From CAZQEZ01 sp964592475 (GTDB lineage Bacteria; Bacteroidota; Bacteroidia; Cytophagales; Cyclobacteriaceae): 34,643 nt of DNA. The notes beneath the pieces were generated by a model. It searched no databases. It had not been told where the DNA came from and was given only the letters and a program-made list of their open reading frames with translations. Positions 14,492-23,069 of the stretch are shown piece after piece. The DNA lies in the NCBI GenBank assembly GCA_964592475.1, contig CAZQEZ010000035.1:1-34643 (forward strand). The letters are read 5' to 3'. A program made the translations under genes and the position numbers. Within the stretch, counting starts at the first letter, position 1; the number at the start of each line of letters is the position of its first letter.

Positions 14492-16181
14492 AGATTAAAA
14501 TTCTTACCGGATCTTCAAGTAAATCTTTCAATGTTTTTAGAAATGCTGCTCCCGAGGCACCATCTACTACTCTATGGTCGCAAGAAAGCGTTACTTTCAT
14601 TAAGTGTCCTACTGTCAATTCCCCGTCTTTCACTACTGGCGCTTGTTTTATACCACCAACTGCCAATATACAGCTATCTGGTGGGTTTATAATGGCAGTA
14701 AATTCTTCTATGCCAAACATACCCAGATTAGAAATAGAAAATGTATTACCTTCCCAATCCTTGGGTTGTAATTGCTTGTTTTTAGCCTTACTACCCAAGT
14801 CTTTTACTTCTGCAGCAATATGGGCAAGTGTTTTACTATCGGCAAAACGAACAACTGGTACCAGCAGTCCTTCATCTACGGCTACAGCCACACCTATATG
14901 TATGTGGTCATTGTATCTTATTTTGTCTCCTCTCCAGGAAGAATTGATCTTCGGGTGCTGACGTAATGCTGCAGCCGAAGCTTTTAAAATCATATCATTG
15001 AAAGAAACCTTTACCGGAGAAAATTCATTGATACTTTTACGCGCTTCCACTGCTTTATCCATGTTTATTTCCATGGTAAGATAAAAATGAGGAGCAGTGT
15101 ATTTGCTTTCAGCCAATCTTTTGGAAATAGTTTTACGCATTTGCGTTACTTTTTCTTCCTGATAGCTTTCTTCACCTACTACAGTAGGCATTTTGAAAGT
15201 TGGCTGTTGTTGTGTAGTTTTTTCTTGTGCTGGTGCTTGTGCCTCAGGTTGCGGAGTATAGCTTTCGATATCTTTTTTTACAATACGGCCATTTTCTCCA
15301 CTTCCTTTTATTTTAGTAATGTCATATCCTTTTTCTTTGGCTATTCTTTTGGCCAGTGGAGAAGCTTTTATCCGTTCACCATCTACATTATCTAAGGTTT
15401 CTTCAGAGCGAGATGGCGAATATTGGGGAGCTATTTTTTCTTCTGATTTTGATGAACTTGCAGCTTCTTCGGCAGCACTTCGCTCGCCGGAGGGCTGCTC
15501 TTCTTTCTTCTCTTCTTTACCAGCTGCTTTTTGTTTATGGGCTTGCAGTAACTTCTCATAATCGGCCCCTTTCTCACCGATTACTGCAATTACACCATCT
15601 ACATCTATTGAATCACCTTCTTTAACTCCAATATATAATAGCGTACCACCTTCGTAGGCTTCTAATTCCATAGTGGCCTTATCAGTTTCTATTTCAGCGA
15701 GAATGTCACCAGCCGATACTTCATCTCCTTCCTTTTTTTGCCAGGATGCGATGGTGCCCTCAGTCATCGTGTCACTCATTTTTGGCATCAATATTACTGT
15801 AGCTTCTATGTCGGAATCATCTACCGTTTCTGTTGAAGCCGGTGCACCCTCCTCTTTCTTTTCTTTCTTTTCTTCCTTTTTATTATCAGTGCTGCCATTA
15901 CTGTCACTTTTTAATTCGCCTAGCAGGTCATCTATATTTTCATCTTTTTCACCTAAAACGGCGATCACACCGTCTACAGGTACGGCATCTTTTTCTTGCA
16001 CACCTATATGTAGCAATACACCATCGTCGTACGATTCCAATTCCATGGTGGCTTTATCTGTTTCTACTTCAGCTATAATGTCACCTGATTTTATTTCATC
16101 GCCCACTTTTACGTGCCATGCAGCAATAACACCTTCTTCCATGGTGTCACTCATTTTGGGCATCCTAATAACTTCAGCCAT
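14490..16181 (-). CDS. pdhC: Dihydrolipoamide acetyltransferase, E2 of pyruvate dehydrogenase
   Basis: This 563-residue core subunit transfers acetyl groups from E1 to CoA. Two lipoyl domains are present at about 1-80 and 127-206, with lipoylated lysines K43 and K168, both in ETDKATMELE. Linkers rich in Glu/Lys and Ala/Pro/Gln join them to the peripheral subunit-binding domain (about 271-306, KASPLAKRIAKEKGYDITKI...GENGRIVKKDI). The catalytic domain (about 345-563) ends with the active-site DHRVVDG (H536, D540). Two lipoyl domains are usual for pyruvate rather than 2-oxoglutarate complexes, but a branched-chain E2 cannot be fully excluded. E1 and E3 genes are not adjacent. A consensus promoter is present at 16224-16254 and a terminator abuts the stop codon, so it is a single-gene transcript. 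Confidence 0.93.
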   Translation of the reverse strand: MAEVIRMPKMSDTMEEGVIAAWHVKVGDEIKSGDIIAEVETDKATMELESYDDGVLLHIGVQEKDAVPVDGVIAVLGEKDENIDDLLGELKSDSNGSTDNKKEEKKEKKEEGAPASTETVDDSDIEATVILMPKMSDTMTEGTIASWQKKEGDEVSAGDILAEIETDKATMELEAYEGGTLLYIGVKEGDSIDVDGVIAVIGEKGADYEKLLQAHKQKAAGKEEKKEEQPSGERSAAEEAASSSKSEEKIAPQYSPSRSEETLDNVDGERIKASPLAKRIAKEKGYDITKIKGSGENGRIVKKDIESYTPQPEAQAPAQEKTTQQQPTFKMPTVVGEESYQEEKVTQMRKTISKRLAESKYTAPHFYLTMEINMDKAVEARKSINEFSPVKVSFNDMILKASAAALRQHPKINSSWRGDKIRYNDHIHIGVAVAVDEGLLVPVVRFADSKTLAHIAAEVKDLGSKAKNKQLQPKDWEGNTFSISNLGMFGIEEFTAIINPPDSCILAVGGIKQAPVVKDGELTVGHLMKVTLSCDHRVVDGASGAAFLKTLKDLLEDPVRILI

Positions 16182-16223
16182 ATATTTTGTGTAAATTTTA
16201 TTGTGTTGCTAAAAAATTGAGTT

Positions 16224-16254
16224 CAAAATTAAATCGATTCTAAGTCATATCAAA
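16224..16254 (-). promoter_or_regulatory. Consensus promoter of the E2 gene
   Basis: On the minus strand TTTG (16251-16254), a 19-bp spacer and TAATTTTG (16224-16231) are an exact fit to the Bacteroidota consensus. The predicted leader to the start codon at 16181 is about 38 nt. Confidence 0.75.
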
Positions 16255-16377
16255 GGAATTTGTTTTTAACACCTTCTTCCTTTTAGTTATTAATTTGGAT
16301 TTAGATAATAATAACTGCAGAAACTATTATAATGATTTGAAATCAGGAACTTATCTTGTATTTTTTTTGATTTCCTG

Positions 16378-19230
16378 TCAAAATCCTACGTAGCCTAAGA
16401 TCAAGTCATATCTAAATGATTGATTTTCAGGTACGTAAGCTGTTCTTATCCCAACTTCCATTAATGGAAGCAATCTAAAAAAATTCATATCAGCAGTAAA
16501 GTCGAATCCTACAGAATTGAAATAATTGTTCAATCCATTGTTTACTCCCAAACCAAAATCGTAAAAAAGGTTTGTTTTAAATCTTTGAAAATTGGCTAAT
16601 TTGCCAATGTGAAAATCAGGATACCATAGCGGTAAAGCATATTCAAAGCTACCAGTAAACAGATTGGTAAACCTTTGATACAAATAACCTCTGGGATATT
16701 GAATAGCAGCAGATAATGGGTAAAAACCTGGTTGGCTGGTTTCAAATTGATAACCTCCTCTGGTTAATATAGAATGATGTTTAAATAAACCGGGAAATAA
16801 TAAAAGTGCATCAGCGCCAAATTGTTGTGTGGAAAAATCTTTATCCAGGGGTGCGTGTCTAAATTTAGTTAGCAATCTACCTCCCCATTTGGGCCTTATA
16901 TCTCGCTTGCTTGTTTTCAAAAAACTATTAAAACTAAGGTTGTATTCTAAAATATTGGATGACCTTGATTCTTCATTAAATTCTATTGTTCGGTTGGATG
17001 CAGTGGGGTTTCTTCTGATCAAAAATCGATTGTAGGCAGAAATATTAAGGCTTTGAAAATATTTTGAATTAGTAAGAGCTAAAGGAATTCGAAACCCGAA
17101 ATTTATATTATCTTGTTGGTATCTTACCGGAAACGAACTTCCATCTTGTAAGGTGTTGATAAATTGCTGCGTTCTGTTTTCGTAAGACAAATCTAAAATG
17201 GGGAACAATGCCTGGTAGCTCAGTTGTGCTCGCCAATTGCTTGTTTGCTCAATTGCATTATACTCATAACCCCCTGATATCTCTGTAGTCCCTAGTATAT
17301 CTTTAGAATTTACTCCTATCACCATTTCGTTGGCTGTAGTACTAAGTATTGGTCCCCAGCTATGTGGATTGATGACATGCCAAAACCTTCTGTAGCGACT
17401 TGCGGGATAATTTTTATCAGCAATATTTTCCAGTATTTCCGGGTTTTCTTCCTGGTCTACCCATACCTGGTGATAATTAATCTCTGAATCTTCTACTTTG
17501 GCAATAGGTGTCCAACTGGAAGGGTTAAATGGCATTTGTGAAACGTGCATTCCCTCTGCTGAAAAATCATTGAAATACAAGGTTTTGCCGTCTGCAGATA
17601 CTGCTGGATTATAAGCGGCATAGGGTCTACTTGTAATTTGAAATTTCTCATTTGTAGCTAAATCCTTGGCATAGATATTGTCAATTCCCGATAAAGGGCT
17701 ATTATAAAGAAGATAATTGTCGTAAATGATGGGGTGGCCAATATTTTCTGAAGAAGCGGGGATCAAAATTTCAACGTCTCCGGATTCCCAATCAAAAGCG
17801 ATTACTTTTTTTTGCCCGGCCTGCAGTAGTTCCAGGGTTACTATTTTATCTCCGGTATCACTCCATCTGGGCATTGAAATAAAGTTATTTTCTTCAGGTG
17901 TTTTATGCTGATGAAGTATTTTGCCGGTAGCAGCATCCATTATTACAAGATAATATTTCTGTTCGTTGCTAGTAAGCACAGCCGCTATTTTACTACCATC
18001 GGGTGAAAGTACTGGCGCTGCAAACCGGCCTCGTTTAGTAAGTTTTTTAACTTTACCAGTTTTTAGGTCGTAGGTTTTTATATTCGAATAATTAACTCCT
18101 CGCCAGCGGGCATTGAAGCCGTACTCGCTCCATACTATTTTATCATTGGCTACCGAAAGCTGGCCAGGGTCATTGAAAACGCCGGGTATGAAGACTTTTT
18201 CAATTTTACCATCAGGGGATACATTTACGAAAGTGACAATATCCCCAATACCTCTCATCAATGTAATTATTCCATTGCTATAAGGTTGAGGGTACATGTA
18301 TTCGGTAAATCTATCTTCAGGAATGGTGGTGAGCCTTTTGGCATTGGTTAACTCCAATTGATTCTGTTGCTCTTGCCAAAGTGTTTTGAGTTCATCTTGC
18401 ATAGCGTTGTAGGTAGGATCTAATTTCTTACCGGTTTCTTTTTTCATTTGGTAAGATAATCGATTGGGTAGAATGGGCCAGGCAAAGGTTTTTTCAGTGA
18501 TATTGCTCCAGGCTTCTGCACCGTGGTATTTTCTCACGTAAGTAGATAAGTAGTAACCGGTGAGATAATGATTAGGTACAAAATCCTGAAAAGAACGTAA
18601 ATATTGCTTTGAGTAATCCCAACCTCCTTTTGCTAATAGATGGGTTCGATAGACCAGGCTGAAATTAGGTATTCTGCCCCGCCCACTAGGTGTCAAACCT
18701 GTTTCTATACCAACAGCATCACCTTCCCAAAACCAAGCTGGTACACCCAGGTTGGCCAGTCCGGCTTGTGCCTGCTGCCCCAGCAGCGTAGAGGCAAGTC
18801 CCGTGAGGCCGGTTTTACTTTTGTCGAATTGTACCACATGGCGCAGCTCATGTACTGCCAGCAATTCCAGCCATTGATTGGTACCTAAAAAATTGTAATC
18901 CTGTGGTGGCATAGTGAAAAATTCTGAGCGACGAGGGGCCAGGGAGACAAAGCCATTGCTTATGCTACTTCTATTTTGTAAAAGAATTGGAATTTTTTTT
19001 GGCTTCTCATTCAGTGATTTAGCGGTAGGTTCGTATAAGGTCTCCAGCAAATTGGCCATGTATTGAGCTTGATCGGAGTAGTCTTCCTGATATATTACTT
19101 TAAAGTTGGTAGTGTTTACCTGGTACCATTTAATGCTGGTTGGTATATTTTCAAGAATTTGCTGCGCGTGAGAAACAAAAGGAGTAATTAAAATTAGAAA
19201 TAAAATTAGTATTTTGCTCGATCTCATCAA
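16378..19230 (-). CDS. Metallopeptidase-like / TolB propeller / outer-membrane barrel fusion protein
   Basis: This 950-residue protein has a signal peptide (MMRSSKILILFLILITPFVSHA, cleaved near residue 22). Residues about 35-300 form a peptidase MA-like domain with H127-E-L-R-H131 (HExxH zinc motif) and E169 in WFWEGDAVGIETG, spaced as a third zinc ligand. Residues about 300-590 hold TolB/WD40-like repeats (APVLSPDGSKIAAV, SMPRWSDTGDKIVTL, YNPAVSADGKTLYF). From about 640 to 950 the sequence is strand-rich with aromatic girdle residues and ends in YVGF, as expected for an outer-membrane barrel. I therefore place it in the outer membrane with the peptidase and propeller either outside or in the periplasm. 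No T9SS C-terminal domain is seen. It is a single-gene unit. Domain calls are strong; substrate unknown. Confidence 0.88.
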   Translation of the reverse strand: MMRSSKILILFLILITPFVSHAQQILENIPTSIKWYQVNTTNFKVIYQEDYSDQAQYMANLLETLYEPTAKSLNEKPKKIPILLQNRSSISNGFVSLAPRRSEFFTMPPQDYNFLGTNQWLELLAVHELRHVVQFDKSKTGLTGLASTLLGQQAQAGLANLGVPAWFWEGDAVGIETGLTPSGRGRIPNFSLVYRTHLLAKGGWDYSKQYLRSFQDFVPNHYLTGYYLSTYVRKYHGAEAWSNITEKTFAWPILPNRLSYQMKKETGKKLDPTYNAMQDELKTLWQEQQNQLELTNAKRLTTIPEDRFTEYMYPQPYSNGIITLMRGIGDIVTFVNVSPDGKIEKVFIPGVFNDPGQLSVANDKIVWSEYGFNARWRGVNYSNIKTYDLKTGKVKKLTKRGRFAAPVLSPDGSKIAAVLTSNEQKYYLVIMDAATGKILHQHKTPEENNFISMPRWSDTGDKIVTLELLQAGQKKVIAFDWESGDVEILIPASSENIGHPIIYDNYLLYNSPLSGIDNIYAKDLATNEKFQITSRPYAAYNPAVSADGKTLYFNDFSAEGMHVSQMPFNPSSWTPIAKVEDSEINYHQVWVDQEENPEILENIADKNYPASRYRRFWHVINPHSWGPILSTTANEMVIGVNSKDILGTTEISGGYEYNAIEQTSNWRAQLSYQALFPILDLSYENRTQQFINTLQDGSSFPVRYQQDNINFGFRIPLALTNSKYFQSLNISAYNRFLIRRNPTASNRTIEFNEESRSSNILEYNLSFNSFLKTSKRDIRPKWGGRLLTKFRHAPLDKDFSTQQFGADALLLFPGLFKHHSILTRGGYQFETSQPGFYPLSAAIQYPRGYLYQRFTNLFTGSFEYALPLWYPDFHIGKLANFQRFKTNLFYDFGLGVNNGLNNYFNSVGFDFTADMNFFRLLPLMEVGIRTAYVPENQSFRYDLILGYVGF

Positions 19231-19389
19231 TTTGATAATTATTAAAAAATTATACTCTAAAAAGAACGCCTTACCTAAATGAAAAGTTTAGATCGGTGGC
19301 ATCGATTAAGTTTTAAGCTAAATTATGAAAATTTATTATTCCGGAATATGAATTGGCTTTATGAGTAGCTTGCTAATGATTTGTTTGTA

Positions 19390-19941
19390 TTACTTAAAAT
19401 TATTTTCATCATCCTCATCTTTTGGGTCAATAAATATTTGTGCCAGGTTGAAAAAGCCAAACGAATTGCGATAGGATTTAAATAAGTTGCTGGTTAACCC
19501 ATTGTAAATTTCTACCAAAGACATTAACATTTTACCTTTTATCTTCTGCTGACCAGCAAAAATTTCAAACATGTTTACCTTTGGAATAACATAAATTTCT
19601 GCATTTTCGCTTTCACACACAGCGTTATATATTCTATTGGCGTCATTGATCATGGAGTTATCGCCAAAGGCTTCTTCACTAAGGCAAATCTTCAAAGTTT
19701 CAGTGCGATCTTTAATATCAAGACTTAGGCCTATTTTTCCACTTCGAATAATATAAAGGGCGTTGGCCGGGTCACCTCTAAAAAAAACCACCTCATCTTT
19801 CTTATATTGCCGAAGGTATAAATAGGGAACAAAATGACTCATTTCTGCAAAAGTCAATTTTTCGAAAAGTTTTACCTGCGAAAGAAATTTAAAAAGCTTG
19901 AGGTCTTTGCCAGAGTATGTTTTTTTAAATGGATTAATCAT
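19390..19941 (-). CDS. Cyclic-nucleotide-binding-domain protein without DNA-binding domain
   Basis: This 183-residue protein has a Crp-type beta-roll at about 25-135 (LFEKLTFAEMSHFVPYL, YKKDEVVFFRGDPANALYIIRSGKIGLSL). The phosphate-binding cassette is degraded: F92-G93-D94 replaces FGE, and R103 is one position off the usual Arg, so cAMP binding is doubtful. A helix (about 135-157) follows, then an acidic tail (DPKDEDDENN) instead of a helix-turn-helix. It is unlikely to bind DNA. The start overlaps the tilS stop by 8 nt, implying coupled translation, though no functional link to tRNA modification is known to me. Confidence 0.88.
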   Translation of the reverse strand: MINPFKKTYSGKDLKLFKFLSQVKLFEKLTFAEMSHFVPYLYLRQYKKDEVVFFRGDPANALYIIRSGKIGLSLDIKDRTETLKICLSEEAFGDNSMINDANRIYNAVCESENAEIYVIPKVNMFEIFAGQQKIKGKMLMSLVEIYNGLTSNLFKSYRNSFGFFNLAQIFIDPKDEDDENNFK

Positions 19942-21268
19942 ACGGTAAATAAGTTATTTCCAAAATGGTTCGAGTATTATCAGTAATCTTAAATCTTTCA
20001 TCAAGCCTTTGATTGATCAACCAAACCACTTGCTTTTTACTTTCCAGCAAATATATTTCATTTTTAAGGTTCAGAGGAATTTTTTGGTCTATTAAAAAAT
20101 CGCTCACCTTTTTACGGCCTTGCATTCCCAAAGGTTTAAATTTATCACCTTGCTCCCATGGTCTTACCACTATGGGAAATTGAATCTTCTCCAGGTCAAC
20201 AGAAGCAACATTTTTATGGGTATTAACCGCGAATTGCTGCCGGTTATATTTCTTAAATAATAAGCTGCCTGTTTGCATATCCAATCGCGATGTAGTATCA
20301 CTAATTTCATAATGTTGCATTACCTGGGTATCTTTTCTATTTAAAAACAGCCACTCACGATCTACCGTTAGCTGGTATTGACGACTGTAAAAAATCTTGC
20401 CAGGTATTGAGTTTAAACAGGCATCTATTTGTTTAACCTGCTGATAATTAAAATCATACCGATTTAATATTTCACTCAGCAACAATAGCGAATATTTTGC
20501 CTGCCGTAATTCATGGATATTTATTTTTATGCCATTGTTGACTTGTTCTACCGCTCTTTCATATAAATCACGCACAGTATCATCTACCAGGCTGGCGGTA
20601 GCCCGCAATCGCTCCAGCGTATAGATACTGGTATTTTCCAAGCTGGGGTTTATTTTCTTCAGCAAAGGCACAACCTTATTTCTTATCATGTTTCTACTAT
20701 AGAGGCTTTCAAGGTTCGATTCGTCAGTTCGCCATGATATTGCATGCTCCCGCGCATAGTTTTCGATCATTTGCCTGGTGGCAAAAAGTAAAGGTCTTAT
20801 TATATCTTCACGCTTGGGCTTTATTCCCTGTAATCCGGTAATGCTGGTACCTTTACATAAATTATAAATAGTGGTTTCCAGTGCGTCACCTGTATGATGA
20901 GCCGTCGCTATTTTCGTGTATTGATGAGTATTACTTAGCTCGGCAAACCAATGGTATCGGAGTTCTCGAGCAGCCATTTCAATTGATATCTTTTTTTCTT
21001 TAGCATAGGCTTTCGTGTCAAAGCTTTTCTTGAAAATTTGTAAATTATGCTGATAGCAGTACGCTAATACCATTTGTTCATCAGCATCTGACGAGTCGCC
21101 CCTCAATTGAAAATTACAATGAGCTACACCAATATCAACTCCGGTTGAAGCCATCAAATGCAACATTACCATAGAATCCACACCGCCGCTTACAGCCAAA
21201 AGTACTTTGTCAGTGTCTGTCTTAAAAAGGGCATGTTTTTTGTTAAATTGTTGCAGTGCTTTTAGCAT
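19934..21268 (-). CDS. tilS: tRNA(Ile)-lysidine synthase TilS
   Basis: This ATP-dependent enzyme converts C34 of tRNA-Ile(CAU) to lysidine and is essential for reading AUA. I start at the ATG complementary to 21266-21268 (MLKALQQFNKKHALF), giving 444 residues. An ATG 93 nt upstream is in frame but adds a tail (IYIYFRSKLLQ) unlike the family and would lie upstream of the likely promoter. The PP-loop motif SGGVDS lies at 27-32. Further family features are VAHCNFQLRGDSSDADE, ATAHHTGDALET and the C-terminal TilS domain with VRPWEQGDKFKPLGMQGRKKVSDFLID. The downstream cNMP-fold gene overlaps by 8 nt. It is divergent from the OstA-like gene. Confidence 0.95.
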   Translation of the reverse strand: MLKALQQFNKKHALFKTDTDKVLLAVSGGVDSMVMLHLMASTGVDIGVAHCNFQLRGDSSDADEQMVLAYCYQHNLQIFKKSFDTKAYAKEKKISIEMAARELRYHWFAELSNTHQYTKIATAHHTGDALETTIYNLCKGTSITGLQGIKPKREDIIRPLLFATRQMIENYAREHAISWRTDESNLESLYSRNMIRNKVVPLLKKINPSLENTSIYTLERLRATASLVDDTVRDLYERAVEQVNNGIKINIHELRQAKYSLLLLSEILNRYDFNYQQVKQIDACLNSIPGKIFYSRQYQLTVDREWLFLNRKDTQVMQHYEISDTTSRLDMQTGSLLFKKYNRQQFAVNTHKNVASVDLEKIQFPIVVRPWEQGDKFKPLGMQGRKKVSDFLIDQKIPLNLKNEIYLLESKKQVVWLINQRLDERFKITDNTRTILEITYLPYD

Positions 21269-21283
21269 GTTGATTATTTGAAG

Positions 21284-21291
21284 TAGTTTTG
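21284..21291 (+). promoter_or_regulatory. -7 element for the OstA-like gene
   Basis: TAGTTTTG is an exact TAnnTTTG match ending 17 nt before ATG 21309. A TTTA sits 19 bp upstream (21261-21264) as a partial -33 box. Confidence 0.5.
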
Positions 21292-21308
21292 ATCGAAAAT
21301 AAATATAA

Positions 21309-22997
21309 ATGCATAAGATAGCAAAATTACGTTTTTTATTATTCTTCGCACTCATGTTCACTGCCGGAGTGGCTATGGCTCAGCAGCCAAGAATAGATAC
21401 AGTGAAGCTGGTAAATGGTGGCGACTATCTTACCACCGGGGAGCGCGGCGATACTTTAAGGTTTATCAAATTTATAGGTAGCGCTTCCAACCGTGTAGTT
21501 TTTCAACAAAAAGAAACTTTCATTTATTGTGATTCTGCTTATTTGTTTCGTACTCAAAACTCAGTTGAAGCTTATGCAAACGTTAAAGTAGTCCATCAGG
21601 ATACTATTATTGTTACTGGCAAAAAGCTGACCTACCAGGGTAACATCAAGCTGGCCCGCATGATAGAAAATGCCAAGTACCAGGATCCTGGCCTTACTAT
21701 TACTTCCGATACATTGAAATATGATATGCTGAACAACGTGGCCAGCTATCTGCGAAATGGAAAGCTGGTAGATGAAAGAAATACGCTTACCAGTGAAATA
21801 GGGCAATATTTTACCAATCAGAAATTAGCGGCCTTTAAAAATGATGTGGAGCTGGTAAATCCTGAATACTTTCTATATTCCGATACATTGCAGTACAACA
21901 CTGCTGCCAAAATAGCAATTTTCAAGGGTCCCACCACGATCATTTCCCGGGAAGATAGTACCGTAATTCGTGCCCAGGCAGGAGGCCGCTATGAAACAGA
22001 GGCCAAGCAAACCAGCTTTGGCAAGGCTACTATTGAAACCCCTTCCTACATCATAGCGGGTGATGAATTGTATTCAGATGATATTAATAAATTTTATTCA
22101 GCTACTAAAAACGTGCGCATGATTTCTAAAGAGGAAGACGTGTTGATTACCGGCGAAAACGGACGTTATTGGCGTGAACAGGGGCTAACCAAAATTTATG
22201 GTGAGCCAATGATGCAAAAATTCATAGCGGATGACAATGATACGCTATTCTTATTGGCCGATACACTTGTTTCTATCGAAAGTGAAATTGAAGCTGAAGA
22301 ACGCATGCTGGCCTATCACAATGTACGTATCTATAAAACTGATTTACAGGGCATCGCTGATTCTATGGCTTATATGCTGGCCGATTCTGTCATTAATTTT
22401 TACCAGGATCCGGTGCTCTGGTATGATAAGACACAGATTGAGGCTGATTCTATTGCGATGCTAATAAGCGGCAAAGGGTTAAAAGAACTAAGAATGAAAG
22501 TAAATTCTTTTTTGATTACCAGAGATACGCTCAACAACCCCAATCAGATAAAGGGTCGGGAGATGACCGCTTATTTTAAAATAAGTAAAATTGATAGATT
22601 GCTGGTTTATGGAAATGCCGAGAGCTTGCTTTATGCATTAAATGACGAAGAAACAGCAACTATAGGAGTTAATAAAACATTAGCAAGCCGCATGAAAATG
22701 ACATTTAAAGATGCAGGTTTCGATCAAGCTTATTTTTATACAAAACCGGAGGCAGCATTTATTCCTCCACACGAATTAAATGAATCTAGCCGTAGGCTTA
22801 AAGGCTTTGTTTGGAGAACCAAAGAACGACCCCAACGTGATAAGTTGAGAGAGAAACTGGTTAGAGAAAATTACGATGAGTCAGAAATAAAAGATGGCAG
22901 CCAAGTAGAGCAAGTGATAGATCGTACGAAAAAAATACAAGAAAAAATGAATGAAAATAAGGATAGAGGTGCTGAACTGCGTAAACGATCACAATAA
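21309..22997 (+). CDS. OstA/LptA-like periplasmic protein, probably lipopolysaccharide transport
   Basis: This 562-residue protein begins with a signal peptide (MHKIAKLRFLLFFALMFTAGVAMA, cleaved near residue 24). The first half consists of repeated short beta strands with the OstA pattern: RVVFQQKETFIYCDSAYLF, AYANVKVVHQDTIIVTGKKLTY, NNVASYLRNGKLVDERNTLTSEIGQYF. This would build a beta-jelly-roll bridge as in LptA and the LptD N-domain. The second half continues with more strands, and the last 70 residues are charged and helical (WRTKERPQRDKLREKLVRE). It lacks the LptD barrel. It is the Bacteroidota OstA-like family, probably moving lipopolysaccharide across the periplasm. It is divergent from tilS, with bamD 72 nt downstream after a separate promoter. 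Confidence 0.85.
   Translation: MHKIAKLRFLLFFALMFTAGVAMAQQPRIDTVKLVNGGDYLTTGERGDTLRFIKFIGSASNRVVFQQKETFIYCDSAYLFRTQNSVEAYANVKVVHQDTIIVTGKKLTYQGNIKLARMIENAKYQDPGLTITSDTLKYDMLNNVASYLRNGKLVDERNTLTSEIGQYFTNQKLAAFKNDVELVNPEYFLYSDTLQYNTAAKIAIFKGPTTIISREDSTVIRAQAGGRYETEAKQTSFGKATIETPSYIIAGDELYSDDINKFYSATKNVRMISKEEDVLITGENGRYWREQGLTKIYGEPMMQKFIADDNDTLFLLADTLVSIESEIEAEERMLAYHNVRIYKTDLQGIADSMAYMLADSVINFYQDPVLWYDKTQIEADSIAMLISGKGLKELRMKVNSFLITRDTLNNPNQIKGREMTAYFKISKIDRLLVYGNAESLLYALNDEETATIGVNKTLASRMKMTFKDAGFDQAYFYTKPEAAFIPPHELNESSRRLKGFVWRTKERPQRDKLREKLVRENYDESEIKDGSQVEQVIDRTKKIQEKMNENKDRGAELRKRSQ
21322..21329 (-). promoter_or_regulatory. -7 element for tilS
   Basis: The minus strand reads TAATTTTG, an exact TAnnTTTG match, about 54 nt upstream of the chosen tilS start. 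It lies inside the first codons of the divergent OstA-like gene. No clear -33 box is seen. It supports the shorter tilS start, because the upstream ATG would lie outside the transcript. Confidence 0.45.
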
Positions 22998-23029
22998 TTA
23001 CCAGATAGAGATTGTTTAAACTATTTAAA

Positions 23030-23060
23030 TTGTAAAATATATATCAGTAACCTATCTTTG
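23030..23060 (+). promoter_or_regulatory. Promoter of the bamD-rpoZ-coaBC unit
   Basis: TTG (23030-23032), a 20-bp spacer and TATCTTTG (23053-23060), an exact -7 match. It ends 9 nt before ATG 23070. The in-frame TTG at 23058 falls inside the -7 box and is excluded as a start. Confidence 0.7.
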
Positions 23061-23069
23061 CAACCCATT

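Noticed and set aside
15673..16194. Long plus-strand open frame (173 codons), with others at 15087-15625, opposite the E2 gene
   Set aside because: They are antisense shadows of repetitive Glu/Lys/Asp codons in the lipoyl domains and linkers of E2; the translations are Ser/Phe-rich and unlike real proteins.
21269..21361. N-terminal extension of TilS to the ATG at 21361
   Set aside because: The added 31 residues are not family-like, overlap the divergent OstA-like gene and would lie upstream of the likely transcription start; the ATG at 21268 fits the family start.
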